Shown: one piece after another, positions 26,447 to 35,268 of the stretch
How positions within the stretch are numbered: the stretch's first letter is position 1
Layout of the letters: the number at the start of each line of letters is the position of its first letter
Source: Spirochaetaceae bacterium
GTDB lineage: Bacteria > Myxococcota_A > UBA9160 > UBA4427
Assembly (NCBI GenBank): GCA_020632655.1
Contig: JACKFD010000001.1
Location: 1-64,000, forward strand
Length of the DNA stretch: 64,000 nucleotides
Direction of reading: 5' to 3'
Notes under the pieces: model-generated
What the model was told of the DNA's origin: nothing
Seen by the model: only the letters and a program-made list of their open reading frames with translations
Databases searched by the model: none
Made by a program: the position numbers and the translations under genes

Positions 26447-26461
26447 TGGCACAGGAGTTGC
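26447..26461 (+). promoter_or_regulatory. sigma54 -24/-12 promoter of the cbb3 operon
   Basis: TGGCACAGGAGTTGC matches TGGCAC-N5-TTGC exactly. Predicted transcription start near 26473, 80 bases before the ccoN ATG. Elsewhere cbb3 operons are usually under FNR/FixK-type control, so a sigma54 promoter points to the NtrC-type regulator at 3459-4853. Confidence 0.75.
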
Positions 26462-26553
26462 GCTCGCGGGGGGCGCGACGGCCGATGGGGGCCGTCCGTT
26501 CGCCCGGGTGTCGGCGCTCCGCGCGCTCGCTCGGAGGAGCAGGGAGGGAAGCG

Positions 26554-27987
26554 ATGGCGACCGCAGGAGCGGCCGCGCCGGTCTACGCCGACGGCGTGGT
26601 TCGCCAATTCTCGATCATGACGATCGTCTGGGGCATCGTCGGGATGCTCGTGGGCGTCGTCCTCGCCGCGCAGCTCGCCTGGCCGGCACTGAACTTCGAC
26701 GTGCCCTTCCTGAGCTACGGGCGGCTGCGGCCGCTGCACACGAACGCGGTGATCTTCGCGTTCGGCGGCTCGGCGCTCTTCGCGACCTCCTTCTACGTCG
26801 TCCAGCGCACCTGTCGCGCGTCGCTCTTCGCGCCGGGCCTCGCGGCCTTCGTCTTCTGGGGCTGGCAGGCGGTGATCCTGGCGGCGGCGATCACGCTGCC
26901 CCTCGGCATCTCGACGAGCAAGGAGTACGCCGAGCTCGAGTGGCCGATCGACCTGCTCATCACGGTCGTCTGGGTCGCCTACGCCGTCGTCTACTTCGGC
27001 ACGATCGCGAAGCGCAAGACGGAGCACATCTACGTTGCGAACTGGTTCTACGGCGCGTTCATCGTGACCGTGGCCGTGCTCCACGTCGTGAACAGCGCCG
27101 AGCTGCCCGTCACGGCCTGGAAGTCGTACTCGGTCTACCCGGGGTCGATCGATGCGATGGTGCAGTGGTGGTACGGGCACAACGCCGTCGGCTTCTTCCT
27201 GACCGCCGGCTTCCTGGGCATGATGTACTACTTCGTGCCCAAGCAGGCCGAGCGCCCCGTCTACTCGTACCGGCTCTCGGTCGTCCATTTCTGGGCGCTG
27301 ATCTCGGTCTACATGTGGGCCGGACCGCACCACCTGCACTACAGCACGCTGCCGGACTGGGTGCAGTCCGTCGGCATGGTCTTCTCGCTGATCCTGCTGG
27401 CGCCTTCCTGGGGCGGCATGATCAACGGGATCATGACCCTGTCGGGCGCGTGGGAGAAGCTGCGCGACGATCCGGTCATCCGCTTCATGATCGTCTCGCT
27501 CTCCTTCTACGGCATGTCGACCTTCGAGGGGCCGATGATGTCGATCAAGACCGTGAACGCGCTCTCGCACTTCACGGACTGGACGATCGGACACGTGCAC
27601 TCGGGCGCGCTCGGCTGGGTCGCGATGATGACGATCGGCTCGCTCTACTTCCTGATCCCCCGGCTCTACGGCAGGACGGAGATGTGGAGCGTGCGGCTGA
27701 TCAACACGCATTTCTGGCTGTCGACGATCGGCGTGATCTTCTACGTCGCGAACATGTGGATCGCGGGCGTGATGCAGGGGCTGATGTGGCGGGCGATGAA
27801 CGAGGACGGGACGCTGGTCAACAGCTTCGTCCAGTCGCTCGAGGCGACCTGGCCCTTCTACGTGGGCCGGCTCCTCGGCGGCACCGTCTTCTTCGTCGGC
27901 ATGCTGGTCATGGCCTTCAACACGATCAAGACGATCCAGGCCGGAGGCCCCGACGCGGGTGCCCAGGGCCTGGCGGCGCGGGGGTGA
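26554..27987 (+). CDS. ccoN: cbb3 cytochrome c oxidase subunit I
   Basis: 477 residues, about 12 hydrophobic helices. Haem/copper ligands are visible: LHTNAVIFAFGG (haem b His), WWYGHNAVGF (CuB His), GPHHLHYSTLPDW (CuB His pair) and SHFTDWTIGHVHSG (haem His). The Tyr in ISVYMWAGPHH is where cbb3 enzymes keep the His-crosslinked tyrosine. This is the catalytic subunit that reduces oxygen to water with high affinity. ATG 26554 behind AGGGAGG. First gene of ccoNOQPGHIS. Confidence 0.97.
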   Translation: MATAGAAAPVYADGVVRQFSIMTIVWGIVGMLVGVVLAAQLAWPALNFDVPFLSYGRLRPLHTNAVIFAFGGSALFATSFYVVQRTCRASLFAPGLAAFVFWGWQAVILAAAITLPLGISTSKEYAELEWPIDLLITVVWVAYAVVYFGTIAKRKTEHIYVANWFYGAFIVTVAVLHVVNSAELPVTAWKSYSVYPGSIDAMVQWWYGHNAVGFFLTAGFLGMMYYFVPKQAERPVYSYRLSVVHFWALISVYMWAGPHHLHYSTLPDWVQSVGMVFSLILLAPSWGGMINGIMTLSGAWEKLRDDPVIRFMIVSLSFYGMSTFEGPMMSIKTVNALSHFTDWTIGHVHSGALGWVAMMTIGSLYFLIPRLYGRTEMWSVRLINTHFWLSTIGVIFYVANMWIAGVMQGLMWRAMNEDGTLVNSFVQSLEATWPFYVGRLLGGTVFFVGMLVMAFNTIKTIQAGGPDAGAQGLAARG

Positions 27988-27994
27988 TCGAGCG

Positions 27995-28606
27995 ATGAAT
28001 CACGACATCGTCGAGAAGAACATCGGAATCATGCTGGGGCTCGTGATCGCCGTGATCAGCCTCGGCGGGCTCGCGGAGATCGTGCCGCTCTACTGGCAGG
28101 ACGCCGTGGTCGAGCCCGTGCCCGGTCTGCGGCCGCTGACCGCGCTCGAGCTCGAGGGGCGGGACATCTACATCCGGGAGGGCTGCGTCGGCTGCCACTC
28201 CCAGATGATCCGTCCGCTCCAGGCGGAGACCGAGCGCTACGGGCACTACTCGGTCGCGGGCGAGTCGGTCTACGACCATCCCTTCCTCTTCGGGTCGAAG
28301 CGGACGGGGCCCGATCTGGCTCGCGTCGGCAAGCGCTACAGCGACGAGTGGCATCGCGCCCATCTCGTCAACCCGCGCGACGTCGTCCCCGAGTCGAACA
28401 TGCCCGGCTTTCCCTGGCTCGCGGACAACACCCTCGACGGCGCCGACACGGCGGCCAAGATGGAGGTCCTGCGCACGCTCGGCGTTCCCTATACGGACGC
28501 CGACATCGCCGGAGCGCAGGCCGCCGTGGCGGGCAAGACGGAGATGGCCTCGGTCATCGCGTTCCTGCAGCAGCTCGGGACGCATCTCGGAAAGGGGGCG
28601 AGGTAG
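27995..28606 (+). CDS. ccoO: cbb3 oxidase monohaem cytochrome c subunit
   Basis: 203 residues. N-terminal anchor (IMLGLVIAVISLGGLAEIVP), then the haem c motif EGCVGCHSQMIRPL and PDLARVGKRYSDEWH. Carries electrons from CcoP to the CcoN active site. ATG 27995, 7 bases after the ccoN stop. Confidence 0.96.
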   Translation: MNHDIVEKNIGIMLGLVIAVISLGGLAEIVPLYWQDAVVEPVPGLRPLTALELEGRDIYIREGCVGCHSQMIRPLQAETERYGHYSVAGESVYDHPFLFGSKRTGPDLARVGKRYSDEWHRAHLVNPRDVVPESNMPGFPWLADNTLDGADTAAKMEVLRTLGVPYTDADIAGAQAAVAGKTEMASVIAFLQQLGTHLGKGAR

Positions 28607-28834
28607 ATGCCGGAGATGGGATTCGTGAGAGGGCTGATCACGGTCGTGACCCTCGCGACCTTCCTCGGGATCTGTTGGTGGGCCTATCGACCGAGCAGTC
28701 GGGCGCGCTTCGAGGCGGACGGCTGGCTGGCCTTCGACGACGACGAGTCGGCGCGACTGGGTGCGGGCGCCGCAGGCGATGACCGGAAGAGCATGCGCCG
28801 GGCGCTGGCCGCGGCAGGGGAGGGGGAACGATGA
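28607..28834 (+). CDS. ccoQ: cbb3 oxidase small subunit CcoQ
   Basis: 75 residues: one transmembrane helix (LITVVTLATFLGICWWAY) followed by the characteristic AYRPSSRARFE, then an acidic, poorly conserved tail longer than in many CcoQ. It stabilises the complex. Begins directly after the ccoO stop and overlaps ccoP by 4 bases. Confidence 0.88.
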   Translation: MPEMGFVRGLITVVTLATFLGICWWAYRPSSRARFEADGWLAFDDDESARLGAGAAGDDRKSMRRALAAAGEGER

Positions 28835-29739
28835 GCACCGGCTGGAGTCTCTACGTCATCGTCCTGATCGTCGCGAACGTGGTCGGGTGCGCCTGGCTGC
28901 TCTTCGCGAACCGCTCGGTGCGGATCGATCCGCGCCAGAAGGGCGAGTCGACGGGCCACGACTTCGACGGGATCGAGGAGCTGAACAACCCCTTGCCCGC
29001 CTGGTGGACCTGGCTCTTCATCGCGACGATCGTCTTCTCGATCGGCTACTTCGTGCTCTATCCCGGCTTCGGGAGCTATCCGGGCGTGCTCGGCTGGACC
29101 TCCGCGAACCAGCACGAGGCGGAGGTGGCACGCATGGCCGAGAAGACCGGGCCGCTCTTCAGCCGCTTCTACGGCACGCCGATCGCGGAGCTCGTCTCGA
29201 ACGAGCAGGCCGTCGGCATGGGCAGCCGGATCTTCGCCAACAACTGCTCGACCTGTCACGGTTCGGACGCCCGGGGCGGCCCCGGCTTCCCGAACCTGAC
29301 CGACGACGACTGGCTCTACGGCGGTGCGCCCGACACGATCGTCCAGACGATCACGGGCGGACGCAACGGCATGATGCCGCCCTTCGCGCCCGTGCTCGGT
29401 GGCGACGAGAACGTCAAGGACGTCATCGAGTACGTGCTCTCCCTCAGCGGTCGCGAGCACGACGCGGCGCGGGCCGAGCGGGGTGCTGCGCAATTCGCGG
29501 CGATCTGCAGCGCCTGCCACCAGGCGGATGGACGCGGCAATCCCATGATGGGTGCGCCGAACCTGACGGACGACGTCTGGCTGCACGGGGGGCGAAGGTC
29601 GGACATCGAGCGGGCGATGCACCAGGGCATCATGAGCCAGATGCCGGCGCACGCGGAGATCCTCTCGAAGGAGAAGATCCATCTCGTGGCGACCTACGTG
29701 TACAGCCTGTCGCATGGCGGAGGCGCTGGAGCGCGATGA
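28831..29739 (+). CDS. ccoP: cbb3 oxidase dihaem cytochrome c subunit
   Basis: 302 residues. Two N-terminal helices (about 6-26 and 58-77) with the linker GIEELNNPLPAWW typical of CcoP, then two haem c motifs CSTCHG (Cys139-His143) and CSACHQ (Cys226-His230). Entry point for electrons into the oxidase. Overlaps ccoQ (ATGA) and ccoG (ATGA). Confidence 0.96.
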   Translation: MSTGWSLYVIVLIVANVVGCAWLLFANRSVRIDPRQKGESTGHDFDGIEELNNPLPAWWTWLFIATIVFSIGYFVLYPGFGSYPGVLGWTSANQHEAEVARMAEKTGPLFSRFYGTPIAELVSNEQAVGMGSRIFANNCSTCHGSDARGGPGFPNLTDDDWLYGGAPDTIVQTITGGRNGMMPPFAPVLGGDENVKDVIEYVLSLSGREHDAARAERGAAQFAAICSACHQADGRGNPMMGAPNLTDDVWLHGGRRSDIERAMHQGIMSQMPAHAEILSKEKIHLVATYVYSLSHGGGAGAR

Positions 29740-31181
29740 GCACGGCCGGCACGGCATCGGGTGGGGCGAAGGCGGGGGGCGGCGCGCCCTCCGCCGACGC
29801 CCCGCAGACCGTCAGCCTCTACGAGCGCTGGAAGCGGATCCATCCGCTCTGGGTGAGTGGCGGCTGGCAGACCTGGCGCCGTGTCGTGCTCGTCGTCCTG
29901 CTGCTCGTCTTCTACGCGAGCCCGTGGCTGCGCTGGAACGGCGAGCCCGGTGTGCTCTTCGATCTCGAACATCGTCGCTTCACGATCTTCTGGACGACCT
30001 TCGTGCCCGAGGAGTTCGTGCTGCTCGCCTGGCTGCTCCTGATCGCGGCGCTCACGCTCTTCACGGTCACGATCGCGGCGGGTCGCGTCTTCTGCGGCTG
30101 GGCCTGTCCGCAGACGGTCTGGACCCTCGTCTACTTCTCGATCGAGCGCTTCATCGAGGGCGACCGCAACGCGCGCCTGCGTGCGGAGAAGAACGGCTGG
30201 ACCCGGAGTCGGCTCGCCCGCAAGGCGCTGAAGATCACGATCTGGGCGGCGCTCGCCCTCTCGATCTCGATCACCTTCGTCGGCTACTTCGTGCCGATCC
30301 GCGAGCTGCTGCCCCGGATCGCGACCTTCGATCTCGGCAAGTGGGAGACGATCGCGATCCTGCTGCCGGCCGCCGGCTCCTTCGTCGGATCCGGCGTCCT
30401 CCGGGAGCAGGTCTGCTTCCACATGTGCCCCTACGCGCGCTTCCAGAGCGTGATGTTCGATCGCGACTCGCTCATCATCAGCTACGACGTGGACCGCGGC
30501 GAGCCCCGGGGCAAGCGGCGCAAGGACGCGGATCCCGCCTCGCTGGGGCTCGGCAGCTGCGTCGACTGCATGAAGTGCGTGCACGTCTGCCCGACCGGCA
30601 TCGACATCCGCAACGGCCTCCAGTACCAGTGCATCGGCTGCGCCGCCTGCATCGACGCCTGCACCGACGTCATGGGCCGCATGGGCTACGGCGAGAGCCT
30701 CGTCCGCTACAGCTCCGAGAACCGCGATCAGGGCGTCGAGCGGCATTGGCTGCGGCCGCGGCTCGTCGGCTACGCGACGCTGATCCTGGTGCTGGTCGGG
30801 CTCTTCGGATGGGTCGTGACGCATCGCGTGCCGATGGGCCTCACGATCGTGCGCGACCGCAATCGGCTCTACCGCGTCGACTGGGACGGCAACGTCGAGA
30901 ACGTCTACACCCTGCGCATCTCGAATCGTGCGGACGAGTCCCACCAGTACGCGATCGAGGTCGACTCGCCCCTCGATCTCGTCTACGACGGGCCCTCGAC
31001 GGTCGAGGTGGCGGGGGGCGCGCTCGCCGCCGTGCCCGTCCGACTCGATCTGCTGGGCGGCGAGGGCGTCGTGACCGAGGGCGTGGACGTGGTGTTCCGC
31101 ATCCGTCGACTCGGGGACGAGGGCAGGCCCGTCGTCGTCGAGGACGTCTCCCGATTCCACGTGCCGAAGGAGGCCCGATGA
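29736..31181 (+). CDS. ccoG: cbb3 assembly iron-sulfur protein CcoG/FixG
   Basis: 481 residues. Several membrane helices, the CGWACPQTVW motif, and a ferredoxin part with CMKCVHVCPTGID and CIGCAACIDACTDVM (two 4Fe-4S clusters). A soluble Ig-like C-terminus follows. Thought to reduce copper for CcoN assembly. Overlaps ccoP and ccoH by 4 bases. Confidence 0.95.
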   Translation: MSTAGTASGGAKAGGGAPSADAPQTVSLYERWKRIHPLWVSGGWQTWRRVVLVVLLLVFYASPWLRWNGEPGVLFDLEHRRFTIFWTTFVPEEFVLLAWLLLIAALTLFTVTIAAGRVFCGWACPQTVWTLVYFSIERFIEGDRNARLRAEKNGWTRSRLARKALKITIWAALALSISITFVGYFVPIRELLPRIATFDLGKWETIAILLPAAGSFVGSGVLREQVCFHMCPYARFQSVMFDRDSLIISYDVDRGEPRGKRRKDADPASLGLGSCVDCMKCVHVCPTGIDIRNGLQYQCIGCAACIDACTDVMGRMGYGESLVRYSSENRDQGVERHWLRPRLVGYATLILVLVGLFGWVVTHRVPMGLTIVRDRNRLYRVDWDGNVENVYTLRISNRADESHQYAIEVDSPLDLVYDGPSTVEVAGGALAAVPVRLDLLGGEGVVTEGVDVVFRIRRLGDEGRPVVVEDVSRFHVPKEAR

Positions 31182-31381
31182 TGGAGCGCGAAGGACGCGA
31201 GCTCGGCTCGCCCTGGTACCGGAACTTCTGGCCCTGGTTCATCGTCGCGCTGCTCGGCACCTCCGTCGTCGGCAGCCTCGTGACCGTCGCGATCGCCCTC
31301 GATCAGGCCGACGTCGACGTGCGCATCGCCGAGGGCGCCCTGCCGACCGGGCCGAAGAGCGTCGGGGCGAGCGCGCGCTAG
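31178..31381 (+). CDS. ccoH: short CcoH/FixH-like membrane protein
   Basis: 67 residues with a single helix (WPWFIVALLGTSVVGSLVTV). The N-terminus SPWYRNFWPWF matches FixH, but the usual periplasmic domain of about 100 residues is missing, so this is a minimal version. It sits exactly in the FixH slot between ccoG and ccoI, overlapping ccoG. Confidence 0.75.
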   Translation: MMEREGRELGSPWYRNFWPWFIVALLGTSVVGSLVTVAIALDQADVDVRIAEGALPTGPKSVGASAR

Positions 31382-31383
31382 GC

Positions 31384-33987
31384 ATGGCGGCCGAGCTCCT
31401 TCCGCACGCGGCGGGCTGCTTCCACTGCGGCCTGCCGATCCCGCCCGGCGTCCGGATCGAGGCGACGGTCGCGGGGGCGGCGCGGCCGATGTGCTGCATC
31501 GGCTGCCGCGCGGTCGCCGAGATGCTCGATGCCCAGGGCCTCGCCGCCTGGTATCAGCGTCGCGCCGAGGCGCCGGGCCAGCCCGCCGCGGCGATTCCCG
31601 AGGTGCGTGATCGCCTCGGCTATCTCGACGTCGAGTCGATCGAGCGCGAGCTCGTCGAGCGCCGGGACGGCCAGGGCGGCGAGATCGAACGCGCGGCGCT
31701 GCTCGTCGAGGGGCTCCGCTGCGCCGCCTGCGTCTGGGTGATCGAGCACCATCTCGGCGGCCTCGCCGGCGTGCAGCGCGTGCGGGTCGGCCTCGAGAGC
31801 CATCGCGTCGAGGTCGAGTGGGATCGCGCACGGGTCTCGCTGCGGGACGTGCTGCTGCGCCTCGCGGAGATCGGCTTCGAGGCGCGACCGGATCGGCCCG
31901 GCGAGCGGGCGCGGCTCGAACGGGAGGAGGACCGCCGCACGCTGATCCGATTGGGGGTCGCGGGGCTCGCGGCGATGAACGTCATGACCTACTCGGTCGC
32001 GCTCTGGATCGGCGCCGTCGAGGGCATGACGACGGGCTACACGGCCTTCATGCGTTGGATGGGGCTCGTCGTCTCGACGCCGGTCGTGCTCTACTCGGCG
32101 CGGCCCTTCTTCGAGGGCGCCTGGCGCGACCTGCGTGTACGGGCGCCGGGCATGGACGTGCCCGTGGCCCTCGCGATCGGCGGGGCCTGGCTCGTCAGCG
32201 TGCACGCGACGCTGCGCGGGACGGGCGAGGTCTACTTCGACTCCGTCTGCATGTTCACCTTCTTCCTGACCCTCGGGCGCTACCTCGAGCTGCGCGTCCG
32301 CCATCGCGCCGCCGAGACCACCCGCAGCCTGGCGGACGCCCGACCCCTCGTCGCGCGCCGTCTGGAGGGCGAGGGCGAGGCGGCGAGCGAGCGCATCGTA
32401 CCGGCGACGGCGCTCGCGGTCGGCGATCGCTTCCGGGTGCGACCCGGGGAGTCGATCGGCGCCGATGGCCGCGTCGTCGAGGGGCGCAGCGCGGTCGAGG
32501 AGGCGCTGCTGACGGGCGAGCCGTGGCCGCGCGGGGTCGAGGTGGGCTCGACGGTGATCGCCGGCAGCATCAACGTCGACTCGCCGCTGCTGGTCGAGGC
32601 GACCCGGGTGGGGGCCGAGACGACGCTCGCGTCGATCGTCGCGCTGGTCGAGCGCGCCGCCGCGGATCGCCCGCCGATCGCACGCTTCGCGGACCGGGTG
32701 GCGGTCTGGTTCGTGAGTGCCGTGCTCGCGGTCGCGTTCGGGAACTGGCTCGCGTGGCAGTCGATCGATCCATCGCGGGCGCTCTGGACGACCCTCGCCG
32801 TGCTCGTCGCGACCTGTCCCTGCGCGCTCGGACTCGCCACGCCGGCGGCGCTCGCCGCCGCGACGCGGGCGCTCGCGGCGGAGGGCCTGCTCGTGAGCGG
32901 CGCGCGCGTGCTCGAGGGGCTGGCTTCGGTCGGACGCTTCGTCTTCGACAAGACCGGTACGCTCACGCGCGGCGCCCCGCGACTCGCCTGCATCGAGCCG
33001 CTCGCGGCATCCGGCGTCGAAGAGGTCCTCGCGATCGCCCGACGTCTCGAGCGGGATTCCGAGCATCCGATCGCGCGCGCCCTCGTCGCGGGCGTCGCGT
33101 CGCCGGCGCCGGGACCCTGGGCGCACGCGCCCGGAGAGATCGAGGCGCGTCCCGGCTGCGGCATCGAGGGGCGCCTGGCGGGGCGGCGCTTCCGGATCGG
33201 TCGACCCGATTGGGCGCTGGCGGCGAGTGCGGACGAGGGGGAGGCGGACGCCGCGTCGTCCGTGCGAAAGGCGCCGGCCGCGCCCGCCGGTCTCGCCGAC
33301 GATCTGGCGGCCGGGCTGATCTGGGTGCTGCTGGCGGACGACTCCGGGGCGCTGGCCTGGATCGGCGTCGCGGACCCGCTGCGGGCGGGCGTCGAGGAGG
33401 CGCTGGCGGCGTTGCGGGAGCGGGGGCTCGCGCTCGAGATGCTGAGCGGGGACGCGAGCCCGTCGGTCGAAGCGCTGGCCCGGCGCCTCGATCTCGCGCT
33501 CGAACGTCCGGGCTGCAGGCCGGAGGAGAAGGTGGCTCGCGTGCGCGCGTTGCAGCGGGCCGGCGAGCGGGTAGCGGTCGTGGGCGACGGGGTGAACGAT
33601 GGGCCCTTCCTCGGCGCGGGCGACGTGTCGATCGCGATGGGCAGCGGCTGTGATCTCAGCCGGCTCGGCGCCGACGCGGTGCTGCTGCGGGACGACCTCG
33701 GCCTGCTGCCCCGCGCGGTCGATCACGCACGGCGCACCCGTCGGATCATGCGGCAGAACTTCGCCTGGGCGATCGCCTACAACGTCGTGGCACTGCCGCT
33801 CGCGACGACCGGACATCTCTCGCCCTGGCTCGCGGCGATCGGCATGTCGGCGAGCTCCCTCGTCGTCGTGCTGAATGCACTGCGCCTGCGGCGCCTCGCG
33901 GGCGAGCCGCGCGTCGAGGCGCTCCAAGCGGCGTCGACGGGGCCGCGCGTCGGGTTGGCGTGGCCGAGGGCGGAGGAGCGCCCGTGA
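31384..33987 (+). CDS. ccoI: copper-transporting P-type ATPase for cbb3 assembly
   Basis: 867 residues. N-terminal Cys-rich part (CFHCGLPIPPG, MCCIGCRAV) typical of CcoI, an HMA domain with GLRCAACVW, the CPC motif in ATCPCALGLATP, phosphorylation site DKTGTLT, SEHPIARAL and the hinge GDGVNDGP. Delivers copper for the CcoN active site. A start 2 bases after the ccoH stop; overlaps ccoS (GTGA). Confidence 0.96.
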   Translation: MAAELLPHAAGCFHCGLPIPPGVRIEATVAGAARPMCCIGCRAVAEMLDAQGLAAWYQRRAEAPGQPAAAIPEVRDRLGYLDVESIERELVERRDGQGGEIERAALLVEGLRCAACVWVIEHHLGGLAGVQRVRVGLESHRVEVEWDRARVSLRDVLLRLAEIGFEARPDRPGERARLEREEDRRTLIRLGVAGLAAMNVMTYSVALWIGAVEGMTTGYTAFMRWMGLVVSTPVVLYSARPFFEGAWRDLRVRAPGMDVPVALAIGGAWLVSVHATLRGTGEVYFDSVCMFTFFLTLGRYLELRVRHRAAETTRSLADARPLVARRLEGEGEAASERIVPATALAVGDRFRVRPGESIGADGRVVEGRSAVEEALLTGEPWPRGVEVGSTVIAGSINVDSPLLVEATRVGAETTLASIVALVERAAADRPPIARFADRVAVWFVSAVLAVAFGNWLAWQSIDPSRALWTTLAVLVATCPCALGLATPAALAAATRALAAEGLLVSGARVLEGLASVGRFVFDKTGTLTRGAPRLACIEPLAASGVEEVLAIARRLERDSEHPIARALVAGVASPAPGPWAHAPGEIEARPGCGIEGRLAGRRFRIGRPDWALAASADEGEADAASSVRKAPAAPAGLADDLAAGLIWVLLADDSGALAWIGVADPLRAGVEEALAALRERGLALEMLSGDASPSVEALARRLDLALERPGCRPEEKVARVRALQRAGERVAVVGDGVNDGPFLGAGDVSIAMGSGCDLSRLGADAVLLRDDLGLLPRAVDHARRTRRIMRQNFAWAIAYNVVALPLATTGHLSPWLAAIGMSASSLVVVLNALRLRRLAGEPRVEALQAASTGPRVGLAWPRAEERP

Positions 33988-34190
33988 CGATCCTGCTGCT
34001 GCTGATCCCGCTCGGCCTCGGTCTGCTCGCCCTCGCGATCTGGGCCTTCGCGTGGGCGGTGCGACACGGGCAGTTCGAGGATCTCGAGGCCGAGGGGGCG
34101 CGCATCCTCTTCGAGGATCCCGTCGTACCGGATGCGGGCGAGCGCGCGGCCGCGTCGCGCGCGCCGGCGCCGCGAGGCGATCCCTCGTGA
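33984..34190 (+). CDS. ccoS: cbb3 maturation protein CcoS
   Basis: 68 residues from the GTG at 33984, which follows CGGAGGAGCGCCC and overlaps the ccoI stop. One helix (ILLLLIPLGLGLLALAIWAF) then WAVRHGQFEDLEAEGARILF, the CcoS signature, with a longer Ala/Pro tail. Required for cofactor insertion in cbb3. Confidence 0.9.
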   Translation: MTILLLLIPLGLGLLALAIWAFAWAVRHGQFEDLEAEGARILFEDPVVPDAGERAAASRAPAPRGDPS

Positions 34191-35149
34191 CGTCCCTCGG
34201 AGCGGAGCTCGGACCGCTGCTGGCGAGCGCGCTGCTGATGGGGCTCGTCGGCAGCACGCATTGCCTCGCGATGTGCGGCGGGCTCGCCGCGGCGATCGGG
34301 CAGGCGGCGCCCACCGATCGGCGCGGTGCGATCCTCGCTCGCGCGACGGTCTACTCGACGGGGCGCATCACGAGCTATGCGGTCGCGGGCGCGATCGCCG
34401 GCGGCCTCGGCCACGCCTTCGGTGTCTCCTCGGGCCTCGGCATGGGGCTCCGCGTGGCCGCGGGCCTGCTGGTCATCGCCTTCGGGCTCCACGTCGCCGG
34501 CTGGTGGAACGGCCTGTCGACACTCGAGCGTGTCGGACTGCGCCTGTGGCGTCGACTCGCGCCGCTGCATCGTCGGATCGGGCGACCGGATGCCCTCGGC
34601 CGCGTCTTCCTGCTCGGTCTGCTCTGGGGCTGGCTGCCCTGCGGCCTCGTCTACGCCGCGCTGGTCGCGGCGGCGGCCTCGAGCCGGGTCGCCTCGGGCG
34701 CGCTCTTCATGCTGGCCTTCGGCGTCGGCACCCTGCCGGCGCTGCTGGCAGCCTCGGGGATGGGATTGCAGCTCGCCGCGCGACTCCGCCGGGGTGCGAC
34801 GCGGCGGGCGGCGGGCGTCGTGCTGCTGCTCTTCGGCGCGTGGTCCGTGGCGGCGGTCGTGCTGCCCCGGCATGCCGGCCACGCATCCCCCCCCGCCCAC
34901 GTCGCCGACGCCGGGTACGCAGCCCACTCCGGTCACCCGTCCGACGCGGGGCACGCATCCCACTCCGGCCACCCGTCCGACGCGGGGCACGCATCCCACG
35001 CGGGCCACCCGTCCGACGCGGGGCACGCATCCCACGCGGGCCAAGCGTCGGTTGCGGGGCCGGCGCCGCACGATCCGCCGGCCTCCCACGACGCCCATCC
35101 CCCCGTGCACGCCGAGCCGCGACCCGCGGGCGAGCCCGGATCCCGATGA
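34187..35149 (+). CDS. SafE/TauE-like membrane protein with His-rich tail
   Basis: 320 residues. The N-terminus LVGSTHCLAMCGGLAAAIG and GLLWGWLPCGLVYAAL are the cysteine-containing motifs of the urease/SafE-type family found beside ccoS in many cbb3 operons, where copper handling is proposed. About six helices fill residues 10-225. The last 90 residues are a His/Ala/Ser/Gly tail of 12-residue repeats (HASHAGHPSDAG-like), a probable metal-binding segment. GTG start overlaps the ccoS stop. Last gene of the cbb3 operon. Confidence 0.85.
   Translation: MTSLGAELGPLLASALLMGLVGSTHCLAMCGGLAAAIGQAAPTDRRGAILARATVYSTGRITSYAVAGAIAGGLGHAFGVSSGLGMGLRVAAGLLVIAFGLHVAGWWNGLSTLERVGLRLWRRLAPLHRRIGRPDALGRVFLLGLLWGWLPCGLVYAALVAAAASSRVASGALFMLAFGVGTLPALLAASGMGLQLAARLRRGATRRAAGVVLLLFGAWSVAAVVLPRHAGHASPPAHVADAGYAAHSGHPSDAGHASHSGHPSDAGHASHAGHPSDAGHASHAGQASVAGPAPHDPPASHDAHPPVHAEPRPAGEPGSR
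34915..35058 (+). repeat. 36-bp in-frame tandem repeat (His-rich)
   Basis: Four units of 36 bp (34915-34950, 34951-34986, 34987-35022, 35023-35058), each encoding a variant of HASHSGHPSDAG; the last unit has drifted. All keep the reading frame. Confidence 0.88.
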
Positions 35150-35190
35150 CGGGCGCCGCCCGCGCTTCCTGATCCGACGGGCCGCGGCCG

Positions 35191-35213
35191 GCGCATCGGA
35201 CCCCCGGATGCGC
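35191..35213. terminator. hairpin after the cbb3 operon
   Basis: GCGCATC (35191-35197) pairs with GATGCGC (35207-35213), loop of nine. 41 bases beyond the stop of the last operon gene. No T-run. Confidence 0.4.
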
Positions 35214-35268
35214 ACGATCGGGCGGCCGCCCTTGGCATCCGCGCGTCCGGCGGGCATCCTGCCCGGGC

